Below, one piece after another: positions 25,953 through 33,991 of a stretch of 64,000 nt of DNA. The stretch is taken from positions 558,001 through 622,000 of the forward strand of contig CBDEVW010000002.1 of NCBI GenBank assembly GCA_965243755.1, in the 5' to 3' direction. The notes beneath the pieces are model-generated. The model ran no database searches. It worked only from the letters and a program-made list of their open reading frames with translations, and had not been told where the DNA came from. The stretch is from JANSWY01 sp965243755 (lineage in GTDB: Bacteria > Bacteroidota > Bacteroidia > Cytophagales > Cyclobacteriaceae). Made by a program: the position numbers and the translations under genes. The first letter of the stretch is position 1, and each line of letters begins with the position of its first letter.

Positions 25953-26321
25953 TTAAATGCTTAGCGCCATATAGTTCATTTCTAATCCTAGTATATCGCT
26001 GTAATCTTCACCTACTTCCAACATATCTTCATCCTCTTCGTCATAAATCCAGTTAATTACTACCTCAGTTCCTTTGGAATGAAGCTTCTTGATGGATTTA
26101 AATATTTGGTACAAACATTTGGAGGAGCTTGTATTAAAGTACTCCAAAGCCATATTGACTTCCAACTTCTTGTTATTATAGTTGTCAACCGCCTCAAAAA
26201 TCGGATTATAAAAATCTAACGAGTTTTCAGGGCTGGAAATTCCTTTCAATTCAAAGATCCCAGCATCGTAATCAAAATTTACAAACGGTGTGTTTCTGGT
26301 AGGTTCAATAACGTAATTCAT
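25953..26321 (-). CDS. SiaC-type (DUF1987) regulatory phosphoprotein, copy 2
   Basis: A 122-residue paralogue of the neighbouring SiaC-type protein. The two align without gaps at the N-terminus if this one starts at the ATG at 26321 (MNYVIEPTRNTPF against MQLFLEPTKNTPF), so I prefer it to the ATG six codons upstream. The phospho-acceptor segment YFNTSSSKCLYQIFK is conserved, as is the acidic tail. It has its own terminator and about 295 bp separates it from copy 1, so it is probably expressed independently. It may be a second substrate of the same SpoIIE phosphatase, or be paired with a distant one. Confidence 0.85.
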   Translation of the reverse strand: MNYVIEPTRNTPFVNFDYDAGIFELKGISSPENSLDFYNPIFEAVDNYNNKKLEVNMALEYFNTSSSKCLYQIFKSIKKLHSKGTEVVINWIYDEEDEDMLEVGEDYSDILGLEMNYMALSI

Positions 26322-26441
26322 AGCTGTGTTCTTTTGCATTTGGTAATACTAAAGTAGCTATGAAATCGCGCATTCCGTAATGACAAATGGCAACCTTGGA
26401 GTTTGGATGAGTAAACCGGAATTTTTGAGGAGTCAATCTAT

Positions 26442-26927
26442 TTAGTTACAAATAGACACAGAAAAAATGCCTGCCATAAAATTGTTGTCATCCACCTTAC
26501 AGTTGATAATTCCCCTAATCTCAAAATTGCTGATCAAAATGATTTCCACATAACCCTGGGTGGCTGTGAATTCCGTTTGTTCGTTCTCGTAGTGAAAGGT
26601 GACAGACTTATAAATACCACTTGGTTGATTAATAGTACTCTCCGTTAGCGGAACTTCAAAATCGATGTATGCTGTATTCCCCCCAAACTCAAAGCAGTAA
26701 TCATTGGGATTTTGTGTGGCCACCGGGAAACTATATAGCTCAATACGATACCTCTGGTTGAAAGCATCGAAAAGAGCTTTTCCCCCATTATATTCCCAAT
26801 CATTGCCATTGATCTGCCCTTCCAACGGCATGGTTTGTAATGGGTCCTGAATGTCTTCTTTGCAGCTGGAAAAGCTTATCAGTAGTATCAGCATTGTAAT
26901 AAATAACCCATCCTTATAATTTCTCAT
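26442..26927 (-). CDS. Hypothetical lipoprotein
   Basis: A 161-residue protein of unknown function with a lipoprotein signal (lipobox SFSSC, Cys about residue 22). The chosen ATG at 26927 puts the signal at the N-terminus and follows an AGAGG-like stretch; a longer frame from 26984 would overlap the upstream gene. After the cysteine come a short acidic linker and a beta-rich domain with GQINGNDWEYNGGKA, FEVPLTES and a final CKVDDNNFMAGIFSVSIC. The layout resembles small DUF6252-like Bacteroidota lipoproteins that carry a modified carboxyl-terminal sandwich, but I cannot place it in a named family with certainty. It follows the NRDE gene after 47 bp. Confidence 0.65.
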   Translation of the reverse strand: MRNYKDGLFITMLILLISFSSCKEDIQDPLQTMPLEGQINGNDWEYNGGKALFDAFNQRYRIELYSFPVATQNPNDYCFEFGGNTAYIDFEVPLTESTINQPSGIYKSVTFHYENEQTEFTATQGYVEIILISNFEIRGIINCKVDDNNFMAGIFSVSICN

Positions 26928-26974
26928 CACCTCTATCAATGAATAAATGCAACATTTATTGTTCAGAACCAAGT

Positions 26975-27739
26975 TCAACTCCATTTAAATGTAAAGACTT
27001 TCCTTTCGTCCGACCTGCCTCCAACTGGATATGACTGCTCGATGATTTTGCCATTGCCATCATTGTCGACTAATAAAACTGTGGTACAGCAGGTACCATA
27101 TTTTTCAGATGCTAAAAACATTGATGAAACAACCTTCTCCATTTCGTAAGACAGCCCTGTTTCAGGTAGCTCATTGTCTTCTGCAGGTGTTTTGTCTTTC
27201 ATGAAATTGATAAGATCGTCTTCATAAATTTGGTTCTGATCGATTAATTCTGAAAACATTTGCTTCGCCCGAGACACTTTGGGCCAGGGTGTATCCAAAA
27301 AAGCATTGCTCAGCCCATAAACTCCGGGCTCAACCGTGACCAACGTTTTTTCCTGATTGTTGAAATAGGTAAGGTGGTCCGGGGTGCCATTAAGGATGTT
27401 GAACCCGTTATAGGACTCCAAGGTCGGATGTACTTCCTGGTAAAATTGTTCAGCGGAGATATTCTCCGTTAAAAATTTCTTTGTAAGGTCTCCTCTGCTT
27501 GGAGCATTGTCTTTGATGCTGGAAATGTCCCGATAGTTGGTAAGTGCAGTGAACTTCCCATTTTGATTGATGCCCAGCCATGTGCCGCCCGCGGAGAGGT
27601 CCTTTCCTGCAATAACTTCCGGGTGTTCTTCCCATAGTCCAAGGGATTTGGTAGGACGCTCATAAAACTCGTCGCGATTAGCAGCTACAATCAATTTATA
27701 TTTTGGGTGATTATCCCAGGAAAAAAGAATCAAACACAT
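26975..27739 (-). CDS. NRDE family (TANGO2-like) protein
   Basis: A 254-residue member of the NRDE/TANGO2 family, named for the Asn-Arg-Asp-Glu motif, here AANRDEFYERPT near residue 19. The start MCLILFSW places Cys at position 2, as in Ntn-hydrolase-like members where it could be the nucleophile after Met removal. GGTWLGINQNGKFTALTNYR is the second family block. Eukaryotic TANGO2 has been linked to heme or lipid handling; the bacterial role is unknown. It is divergent from the CPBP gene, 39 bp apart. Confidence 0.88.
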   Translation of the reverse strand: MCLILFSWDNHPKYKLIVAANRDEFYERPTKSLGLWEEHPEVIAGKDLSAGGTWLGINQNGKFTALTNYRDISSIKDNAPSRGDLTKKFLTENISAEQFYQEVHPTLESYNGFNILNGTPDHLTYFNNQEKTLVTVEPGVYGLSNAFLDTPWPKVSRAKQMFSELIDQNQIYEDDLINFMKDKTPAEDNELPETGLSYEMEKVVSSMFLASEKYGTCCTTVLLVDNDGNGKIIEQSYPVGGRSDERKVFTFKWS

Positions 27740-27778
27740 AAAGCGAAATTAATTGAATTCCCGTTAGTTTAGCCGGCA

Positions 27779-28717
27779 ATGAAAAAGATCATCTCCTTTA
27801 TTAAAGATTTTCTCAGGGAAAACTACAACAAACAACTTTATCTATCCACCGCGGTTTTCCTTATTATTTGTCTTACCCTTAACTATTGGCTTGATTTTGA
27901 AGATGCGTACATCGACCAATATACAGGACAACCAATCAAGTGGCTTTGGATGTTTTTATTTCAGGCATTGCCATTTCTAATTGTTTGTCTTTTCATCTAT
28001 TACTTTGGTGATAACAAAGAATGGATCACGAAAAGGTCCTTTTGGATTAAATTCTTTATTGGTTTTGCCATATTGGCGCTGGACAGATCTTTCTACGGTC
28101 ATCAGATGTTGTTGGATGGCTTGAGCAGTGTTGACCGCAGGTTTATTGGGAAACTATTAAGATGGTCTTCGAGTCTGTTGGTGTCCGTAGTGCCACTTAT
28201 CCTTTTTTATTTTATTTATGAGCGAGAAAATAAATCAGTTTATGGGTTAGCTCCAAGAAAATGGGAGCTGAAGCCATATCTTATCTTATTGGGTCTGGCA
28301 GGAATCGTCATAGCACTAGGTTCATTTCTTCCGGATATTCAGGAATTCTATCCTAAGTACCGAAGGTCTTATGGAGGTTATTTTGCTAACGCACATCAAA
28401 TTCCTGAATGGGTTTCTGTGCTGTTGTATGAAATATCATATGGAAGTGACTTCATCTCTGTTGAATTATTTTTTCGGGGGTTTTTGATCATGGCATTTAG
28501 TAGGTTGTTGGGGCCAAATGTGGTATTAGCCATGTGTGCAACCTATTGCTTTCTTCATTTTGGCAAACCCCTAGGGGAATCAATCAGCTCTATTTTTGGA
28601 GGATTTATTTTGGGGGTGATCTCATTGAGGACTCAGCACATCTGGGGTGGTATAATGATCCATGTGGGTGTAGCATGGCTGATGGAAATATTCGGGTATC
28701 TACAAAGTTTAAGGTAA
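27779..28717 (+). CDS. CPBP-family intramembrane protein (atypical active site)
   Basis: A 312-residue membrane protein with about eight hydrophobic segments, the first near residues 20-37. The C-terminal third matches the CPBP (Rce1-like) glutamic protease domain: SVELFFRGFL is motif 1, FLHFGKPLGE motif 2 and GGIMIHVGVAW motif 3 with its histidine. Motif 1 is normally EExxxR; here the first Glu is Val (codon GTT), so the protease activity may be lost or altered. It lies 10 bp before rmuC on the same strand. Substrate or role unknown. Confidence 0.82.
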   Translation: MKKIISFIKDFLRENYNKQLYLSTAVFLIICLTLNYWLDFEDAYIDQYTGQPIKWLWMFLFQALPFLIVCLFIYYFGDNKEWITKRSFWIKFFIGFAILALDRSFYGHQMLLDGLSSVDRRFIGKLLRWSSSLLVSVVPLILFYFIYERENKSVYGLAPRKWELKPYLILLGLAGIVIALGSFLPDIQEFYPKYRRSYGGYFANAHQIPEWVSVLLYEISYGSDFISVELFFRGFLIMAFSRLLGPNVVLAMCATYCFLHFGKPLGESISSIFGGFILGVISLRTQHIWGGIMIHVGVAWLMEIFGYLQSLR

Positions 28718-28727
28718 ATTTGAGTTC

Positions 28728-30065
28728 ATGGAATTGAACCTTTTGATCTTTCTGGGAATAGGATTACTGGTAGGAGGTGGGGCCTCCTGGGTGATTAGTA
28801 AATTAATTTTTCGGCAGACTGGCATTCAGCAACTTCAGGAGATGGAAGTACAGTTGAAGTTTGAAGCCGAAAAAGCAAGGTCATTGCAAGACGATGTACT
28901 GCAACTTAATGCCGACCTTAAAGGAGAACGGGAGCGATATACGGAATTGAAGTCAGCCTACTCTACATTGGAAGCCAATTATTCGAACCTCGAGGAGAAG
29001 CTTCGTGAACAAAAAAATGAAATAGCCAAGTTGCAGCAGCAGTTTGCAAGTGAATTTAAAAACCTTGCCAACGAAATATTCGAGGAAAAGAGCAAGAAAT
29101 TCACAGATCAGAATAAAGTAAACCTTCATGAGCTGTTAAAGCCCCTTGGGGAAAAGATATCACAATTCGAACAAAAGGTGGATCAAACGAATCGTGACGG
29201 AATTGCCAGAAATGCTGCCTTGAAAGAACAAATCATGGGGCTGAAGGAGCTCAATCAGAAAATTACAGTAGAGGCAGAAAATCTAACCAAAGCACTGAAA
29301 GGTGACACCAGAACTCAGGGAAGTTGGGGCGAATTTATTCTGGAAAGCATTCTTGAGAAATCAGGGCTGGAAAAAAACAGGGAGTACTTTGTACAGGAAT
29401 CAATTACACAGGATGGTAGACGGTTTCGTCCTGATGTCATTGTTAATTTGCCGGATAAGAAAAGTATAGTGATTGATTCTAAGGTTTCTTTGACTGCTTA
29501 CGAAAGGTTTATGAATAATGAGGACGAATCAGACCTCAAACATCACCTAATTTCTATCAGGAAGCACGTTAAAGACCTTGGAGAAAAGAACTACCAGAAC
29601 CTGTATAAAGTAGAAGGACTTGATTTTATATTAATGTTCGTGCCAATTGAATCCGCATTTACGCTTGCTGTACAGCATGAGCCGGGTTTGTTCAATGAAG
29701 CATATTCCAAAAACATAGTGATAGTAAGCCCAACCACCCTTATTGCCACACTTCGTACCATCGCCAATATCTGGAAACAGGAATTCCAAAATAGAAATGC
29801 GCTGGAAATTGCCAGACAAAGCGGAGCACTTTATGATAAATTCAAAGGGTTTGCTGATGATCTGATCAAGATTGGCAACACATTAAAACAAACTACGGTT
29901 ACTTATGAATCAGCGATGAATAAGCTGACCAATGGAAAGGGCAATCTGATCTCCAGGGCTGAGAAGTTGAAGGAGCTAGGTGCGAAAGCAAGCAAAGACA
30001 TGGATGAGCGACTTTTGGACAGGGCGGACGTAGAAACCAATAGTCAAAAAGGATTGTTTGAGTAA
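28728..30065 (+). CDS. rmuC: DNA recombination protein RmuC
   Basis: RmuC family protein, 445 residues, thought to limit recombination at inverted repeats. It has an N-terminal membrane anchor (about residues 5-23), a long coiled coil (about 30-130, ending near KLQQQFASEFKNLANEIF) and a C-terminal nuclease-like domain. That domain holds the GSWGEFILESILEKSGL block and RFRPDVIVNLPDKKSIVIDSK, where the Asp and the Asp-Ser-Lys match the PD-(D/E)xK core. It follows the CPBP gene by 10 bp. The GroES-like gene downstream has its own promoter inside the rmuC end. Confidence 0.92.
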   Translation: MELNLLIFLGIGLLVGGGASWVISKLIFRQTGIQQLQEMEVQLKFEAEKARSLQDDVLQLNADLKGERERYTELKSAYSTLEANYSNLEEKLREQKNEIAKLQQQFASEFKNLANEIFEEKSKKFTDQNKVNLHELLKPLGEKISQFEQKVDQTNRDGIARNAALKEQIMGLKELNQKITVEAENLTKALKGDTRTQGSWGEFILESILEKSGLEKNREYFVQESITQDGRRFRPDVIVNLPDKKSIVIDSKVSLTAYERFMNNEDESDLKHHLISIRKHVKDLGEKNYQNLYKVEGLDFILMFVPIESAFTLAVQHEPGLFNEAYSKNIVIVSPTTLIATLRTIANIWKQEFQNRNALEIARQSGALYDKFKGFADDLIKIGNTLKQTTVTYESAMNKLTNGKGNLISRAEKLKELGAKASKDMDERLLDRADVETNSQKGLFE

Positions 30066-30087
30066 TCAGAATGATGGATTATTTTTG
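30057..30087 (+). promoter_or_regulatory. Promoter of the GroES-like gene
   Basis: TTTG (30057-30060), 19 bp, then TATTTTTG (30080-30087): an exact match to the Bacteroidota consensus. The -33 box overlaps the last codons of rmuC. The start codon is 30 bp beyond the -7 box. Confidence 0.75.
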
Positions 30088-30116
30088 CGCCGTTTTTAAT
30101 TTTAGAAAATAAGCTG

Positions 30117-30497
30117 ATGGAGTTGACTGCAGATAACAAGCTGAAGAAGCTATTAATAGTAGGTGACCGGGTACTAATAAAATTAAAAAAAGAGTCAGGC
30201 AAAACAGAAAGCGGACTTTATCTGCCCCCAGGTGTGAAGGAAAAGGAAAAAGTACAATATGGATATATTGTGAAGGCTGGACCTGGCTACCCCTTGCCAA
30301 TGGCTACTGATGAAGAAGACGATTGGAAACCGGAGGAAGAAAAAATAAAGTATATGCCCCTGCAGGTTAAAGAAGGTGATCTGGCAGTCTTTTTGTCAAC
30401 GGGTGCATTTGAGGTGGTTTATCAGCAAGAAAAATATTTTGTAGTTCCTCAGTCATCTATCCTAATGGTAGAAAGAGAAGAGGACTTATTTGATTGA
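30117..30497 (+). CDS. GroES-like co-chaperone, orphan
   Basis: A 126-residue protein of the GroES fold. LIVGDRVLIKLKKE is the first strand pair, and SGKTESGLYLPPG corresponds to the mobile loop with a hydrophobic tripeptide (LYL) where GroEL-binding IVL is usual. The C-terminal strands are LAVFLSTGAFEVVYQQEKYF and VPQSSILMV. Compared with about 97 residues for GroES it has an insert of roughly 17-20 residues in the middle (EEDDWKPEEEKIKY), acidic and charged. No groEL is next to it, so it is probably a second, divergent copy rather than the main co-chaperone. Its own promoter is present. It converges on hemB with 19 bp between stops. Confidence 0.82.
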   Translation: MELTADNKLKKLLIVGDRVLIKLKKESGKTESGLYLPPGVKEKEKVQYGYIVKAGPGYPLPMATDEEDDWKPEEEKIKYMPLQVKEGDLAVFLSTGAFEVVYQQEKYFVVPQSSILMVEREEDLFD

Positions 30498-30516
30498 TAT
30501 AATAAATCAGACCTTA

Positions 30517-31488
30517 TTAAATCAATTTTTTACTGGCCAGTTCTTTAGCAAAATAACTCAGGATGATACTTGCCCCTGCTCTCTTGATACTGAGGACAGA
30601 TTCAAGCATTGTTTTATCTCCATCGAGCCAACCTTTTTCTGCTGCTGCTTTAATCATGCTGTATTCTCCTGAGACATTGTATGCTGCGATTGGCAAGTCA
30701 TAATTGTCTTTTAATAGTTTAATCACGTCCAGGTAGGCGAGGGCTGGTTTTACCATCAGAAAATCTGCTCCTTCTTCCTCATCAAGGTCAGCTTCAATGA
30801 TCGCTTCCCTTTGATTAGCAGGGTTCATTTGATAAGTTTTTTTATCTCCAGCTTTAGGGGCGGAATCCAATGCGTCTCTGAATGGGCCATAGAATGCGCT
30901 GGCGTATTTCGCAGTATAAGACATAATACTCACTTCCTCATGACCATTTTCATCCAGAATGTCTCGGATATATTCCACCCGACCGTCCATCATGTCACTG
31001 GGTCCAATGATATCAATGCCGGTTTCAGCCTGAGCAAGAGCCATTGCACCTAATATATCAAGCGTTTCGTCGTTGAGTATTTTCCCATCTTGCACCAGAC
31101 CATCATGTCCATCAACGGAATATGGGTCCATCGCAACATCAGTCATAATACAGGCTTCCGGGAAAGTTTCCTTTACCTTTTTCAAGGTTTTGAGATAGAA
31201 GAAATCAGGATCGTAACTGCGAGTAGCTTCTTTGTCTTTATGTTTCTCCTCCACAACAGGAAAAATATCAAAAGCTTTAATTCCAAGATTCAGGCAAGTT
31301 TCGATTTCCTTTAATAGATTATCTTCAGTCAATCTATATATGCCAGGCATTGATGCTACCTCGATGGCTTTATTAGCACCTTCCAACAGAAACAATGGAA
31401 ACATCAGATCATTCGTAGTAAGTATAGTTTCCTGAACAAGATCCCTGATCGCTGCTGACTTTCTATTTCTCCTTGGTCTTTTAAGCAT
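30517..31488 (-). CDS. hemB: Delta-aminolevulinic acid dehydratase (porphobilinogen synthase)
   Basis: Condenses two 5-aminolevulinate molecules to porphobilinogen in heme synthesis. The 323-residue chain has both active-site lysines, in SYTAKYASAFYGPFRD and LMVKPALAYLDVI. The metal loop reads TDVAMDPYSVDGHDG: aspartates replace the zinc cysteines, so it is of the Mg-type. I place the start at the ATG at 31488, seven codons inside the longest frame, which would begin with TTG. A -7 box at 31514-31507 would start transcription downstream of that TTG, which supports the ATG. Confidence 0.93.
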   Translation of the reverse strand: MLKRPRRNRKSAAIRDLVQETILTTNDLMFPLFLLEGANKAIEVASMPGIYRLTEDNLLKEIETCLNLGIKAFDIFPVVEEKHKDKEATRSYDPDFFYLKTLKKVKETFPEACIMTDVAMDPYSVDGHDGLVQDGKILNDETLDILGAMALAQAETGIDIIGPSDMMDGRVEYIRDILDENGHEEVSIMSYTAKYASAFYGPFRDALDSAPKAGDKKTYQMNPANQREAIIEADLDEEEGADFLMVKPALAYLDVIKLLKDNYDLPIAAYNVSGEYSMIKAAAEKGWLDGDKTMLESVLSIKRAGASIILSYFAKELASKKLI

Positions 31489-31506
31489 TGATATCTCTTT
31501 TGTTAA

Positions 31507-31514
31507 CAAAAATA
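31507..31514 (-). promoter_or_regulatory. -7 box of hemB
   Basis: TATTTTTG on the minus strand matches TAnnTTTG and lies about 19 bp before the hemB ATG. No TTG is found at the usual -33 distance, so this is a half-match. Confidence 0.45.
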
Positions 31515-31538
31515 GTGGAGATTGTATTTACCGGAGAG

Positions 31539-32585
31539 TTATTCAATTGTGATTTTCGAAATTCTGCCATTTTTTCCTACAGCCCATCCTGATCCTTCAT
31601 TCATAATTCCTATGGCCCAGTAATTGAGAGTGTCCAGATTGGTCCAGGTGCTACCCAGATCTAAAGAATAATCAATTCCGTTTGGGCCACATGCTAGCGC
31701 AATAGGTCTGCTCTTAAATGATATTACATCACATCCATAAAAGGCACCTTTTGTGACTGGATTTGGCCTTATCTCCCATGAAGACCCTCCATCAATTGAT
31801 ACAGCTACATTATTTGTATATGCATTGGGTTGGGTGAGATCCCCTCCCACTATGATTCCACTATCTTCGTCCCAAAAGTTAATTGAGGTGATACCAGCCG
31901 CCGAACCTGCTACAACTGGGGTATTGGCCACTTCCCATGTGTTTCCGTAATCCGTGGAAATCAATACCCTTGGTGAATTACCGGCACCTGTTCCAATCCA
32001 TGCCAAACCATTCGAAGCTACCTCTACACAAGTACCGCTGGCGGCAAATCCTCCCTCATTTCCATCAGGTATAGGCAAGTTTTTTGGATCAATTCTATTC
32101 CAGGTGGTGCCACCATCTTCAGTTTTTAAGATAAACAAGCCATCACCTACAGCATCTCCGTAAGCAATTCCCCTTTGGTCATCCCAAAACGCAATGCAAT
32201 CCAGAAACCCGGAATCAATGTCCATGACGTAGGTTGTGGCCCAATTTGTACCACCATCTTCAGTTTTTCTAATTTGCGAGTTTTCGCCAGGTCCTGCAGC
32301 CATCAGTATTACCCTATCCTGATCAAAGGCTTCTATATCTCTGAATTGCAAAGAATCAGCTTCTGAAATCTGAAAACTTTCCCATGTTTCGCCTCCATCA
32401 AGGGTTCTGGCGTAGGTGGCTTCATGTCCACTCACCCATACAGTGTTTTGATCGACGATTGATATGGCTTGCAGTAGTGCCTGCGTATTACTGTCTTGTT
32501 CTTCTATTTTTATTTGAACATTGTCGGGATTGCAGGCGGTCCACAACCAAATGGCGACAAATACATAAGCACTAATCTTTTTCAT
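31539..32585 (-). CDS. Ycf48-like/BNR-repeat lipoprotein
   Basis: A 348-residue beta-propeller lipoprotein. The signal ends in lipobox WTAC (Cys about residue 18). Asp-box (BNR) repeats recur through the chain as TLDGGETW, TEDGGTNW, TEDGGTTW, STDYGNTW and SIDGGSSW, spaced about 50 residues apart, as in Ycf48-like and sialidase-type propellers. Such proteins in Bacteroidota have no fixed function, and no sialidase catalytic residues are evident. It lies between hemB and metK on the same strand, but metK ends in a terminator. Confidence 0.8.
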   Translation of the reverse strand: MKKISAYVFVAIWLWTACNPDNVQIKIEEQDSNTQALLQAISIVDQNTVWVSGHEATYARTLDGGETWESFQISEADSLQFRDIEAFDQDRVILMAAGPGENSQIRKTEDGGTNWATTYVMDIDSGFLDCIAFWDDQRGIAYGDAVGDGLFILKTEDGGTTWNRIDPKNLPIPDGNEGGFAASGTCVEVASNGLAWIGTGAGNSPRVLISTDYGNTWEVANTPVVAGSAAGITSINFWDEDSGIIVGGDLTQPNAYTNNVAVSIDGGSSWEIRPNPVTKGAFYGCDVISFKSRPIALACGPNGIDYSLDLGSTWTNLDTLNYWAIGIMNEGSGWAVGKNGRISKITIE

Positions 32586-32603
32586 TCAGGGTTATCTTTT
32601 AAA

Positions 32604-32628
32604 TAAAAAAAGGAGCTCAAAGGCTCCC
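32604..32628 (-). terminator. Terminator after metK
   Basis: GGAGC (32612-32616) pairs with GCTCC (32623-32627), extended by flanking A/T pairs. On the minus strand it is followed by TTTTTTTATTT. It begins 4 bp beyond the metK stop. Confidence 0.75.
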
Positions 32629-32633
32629 TTAAT

Positions 32634-33899
32634 TTATGCTAGTTCTTTTTTGCTGAGAAATGCTTCCTTGATTTTATCAACATAATCAAGCTTCTCCCAT
32701 GTAAAGGTTTCTACCTCTTTTTCAATGGTTTCGCCATTACCTTTAAATGTCACTATCTTTTTTTCCGGAGTTCGACCCATATGACCATATGCCGCCGTTT
32801 CTGAATAAATCGGATTTTTCAGTTTCAGCCTTTTTACGAGGAATGCAGGGCGCATGTCAAATATTTTTGATATTACTTTGGCAATTTCCCCATCACTCAT
32901 ATCTACTTTACTTGTGCCATAAGTGTTCACATAGATACCCATTGGTTCAACCACCCCGATGGCATAAGATACCTGGACTAAAACTTCATCTGCTATGCCT
33001 GCGGCTACCAGGTTTTTGGCAATGTGCCTTGTAGCATAAGCAGCAGATCGATCCACTTTCGAAGGGTCTTTACCGGAAAATGCTCCTCCGCCATGAGCAC
33101 CTTTTCCTCCATAGGTGTCCACAATGATTTTTCTACCAGTCAAGCCGGTATCACCATGAGGACCTCCGATCACAAATTTACCGGTAGGGTTGATATGGTA
33201 TTTTATTTGATCATTGAATAGTGCCTGAATCTCTGGTTTTAGTTTCGACTTTAATCTTGGTATTAATATATTAATAATGTCAGATTTGATCTTTGCCAAC
33301 ATCGCTTCATCACTATCAAACTCATCATGTTGGGTTGAGACTACAATTGCTTCGATTCTAACCGGAGTATTGTCATCATTATATTCAATTGTTACCTGCG
33401 CTTTAGCATCTGGTCTTAAATAGGTGATCTCTTTATTTTCTCTCCTTAACTCGCCAAGCTCCTGTAAAATTTTATGAGACAGGTCGAGGGCCAAAGGCAT
33501 GTAATTCTCAGTCTCGTTTGTCGCATATCCAAACATCATTCCCTGATCGCCGGCACCCTGCTCTTCTTCACTTGCCCGATCAACACCCTGATTAATATCT
33601 GGTGATTGCTCGTGAATTGCGGAGATGACCCCACAGGAGTTTCCATCAAATTGATATTCTCCTTTGGTATAGCCAATACGGTTGATGACATCCCTGGCTA
33701 CCTGCTGGGCATCAATGTAAGAAGTGGTTTTTACTTCTCCACTTAAAACTGTGAGACCAGTAGTCACCAATGTTTCGCAAGCAACTTTGGAATCAGGATC
33801 GAAAGCAAGAAAATGATCTAAAAGTGCATCTGAAATTTGGTCTGCAACTTTATCTGGGTGGCCTTCGGAAACTGATTCGGAAGTGAAAAGATATGACAT
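32634..33899 (-). CDS. metK: S-adenosylmethionine synthetase
   Basis: Makes SAM from methionine and ATP. The 421-residue chain starts MSYLFTSESVSEGHPDKVAD, with the catalytic His and Asp of GHPDK, and has MFGYATNETENYMP, FVIGGPHGDTGLTGRKIIVD and GAHGGGAFSGKDPSKVDRSA. It is slightly longer than the E. coli enzyme (384 residues). TAAATTTG at 33938-33931 on the minus strand is a candidate -7 box in the 92 bp gap; I find no SAM riboswitch there. It lies downstream of the pdxJ operon on the same strand. Confidence 0.97.
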   Translation of the reverse strand: MSYLFTSESVSEGHPDKVADQISDALLDHFLAFDPDSKVACETLVTTGLTVLSGEVKTTSYIDAQQVARDVINRIGYTKGEYQFDGNSCGVISAIHEQSPDINQGVDRASEEEQGAGDQGMMFGYATNETENYMPLALDLSHKILQELGELRRENKEITYLRPDAKAQVTIEYNDDNTPVRIEAIVVSTQHDEFDSDEAMLAKIKSDIINILIPRLKSKLKPEIQALFNDQIKYHINPTGKFVIGGPHGDTGLTGRKIIVDTYGGKGAHGGGAFSGKDPSKVDRSAAYATRHIAKNLVAAGIADEVLVQVSYAIGVVEPMGIYVNTYGTSKVDMSDGEIAKVISKIFDMRPAFLVKRLKLKNPIYSETAAYGHMGRTPEKKIVTFKGNGETIEKEVETFTWEKLDYVDKIKEAFLSKKELA

Positions 33900-33991
33900 A
33901 TGTTATTTATCTAAAATGTGATCTGGCCGCCAAATTTAGGTGAATTGATAGAAAAAGGAAAGCATTTACGGTAAATAGGACTCAACGGAGA

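Noticed and set aside
33900..33991. SAM riboswitch before metK
   Set aside because: The 92 bp gap shows no SAM-I or SAM-II core, only a candidate -7 box.
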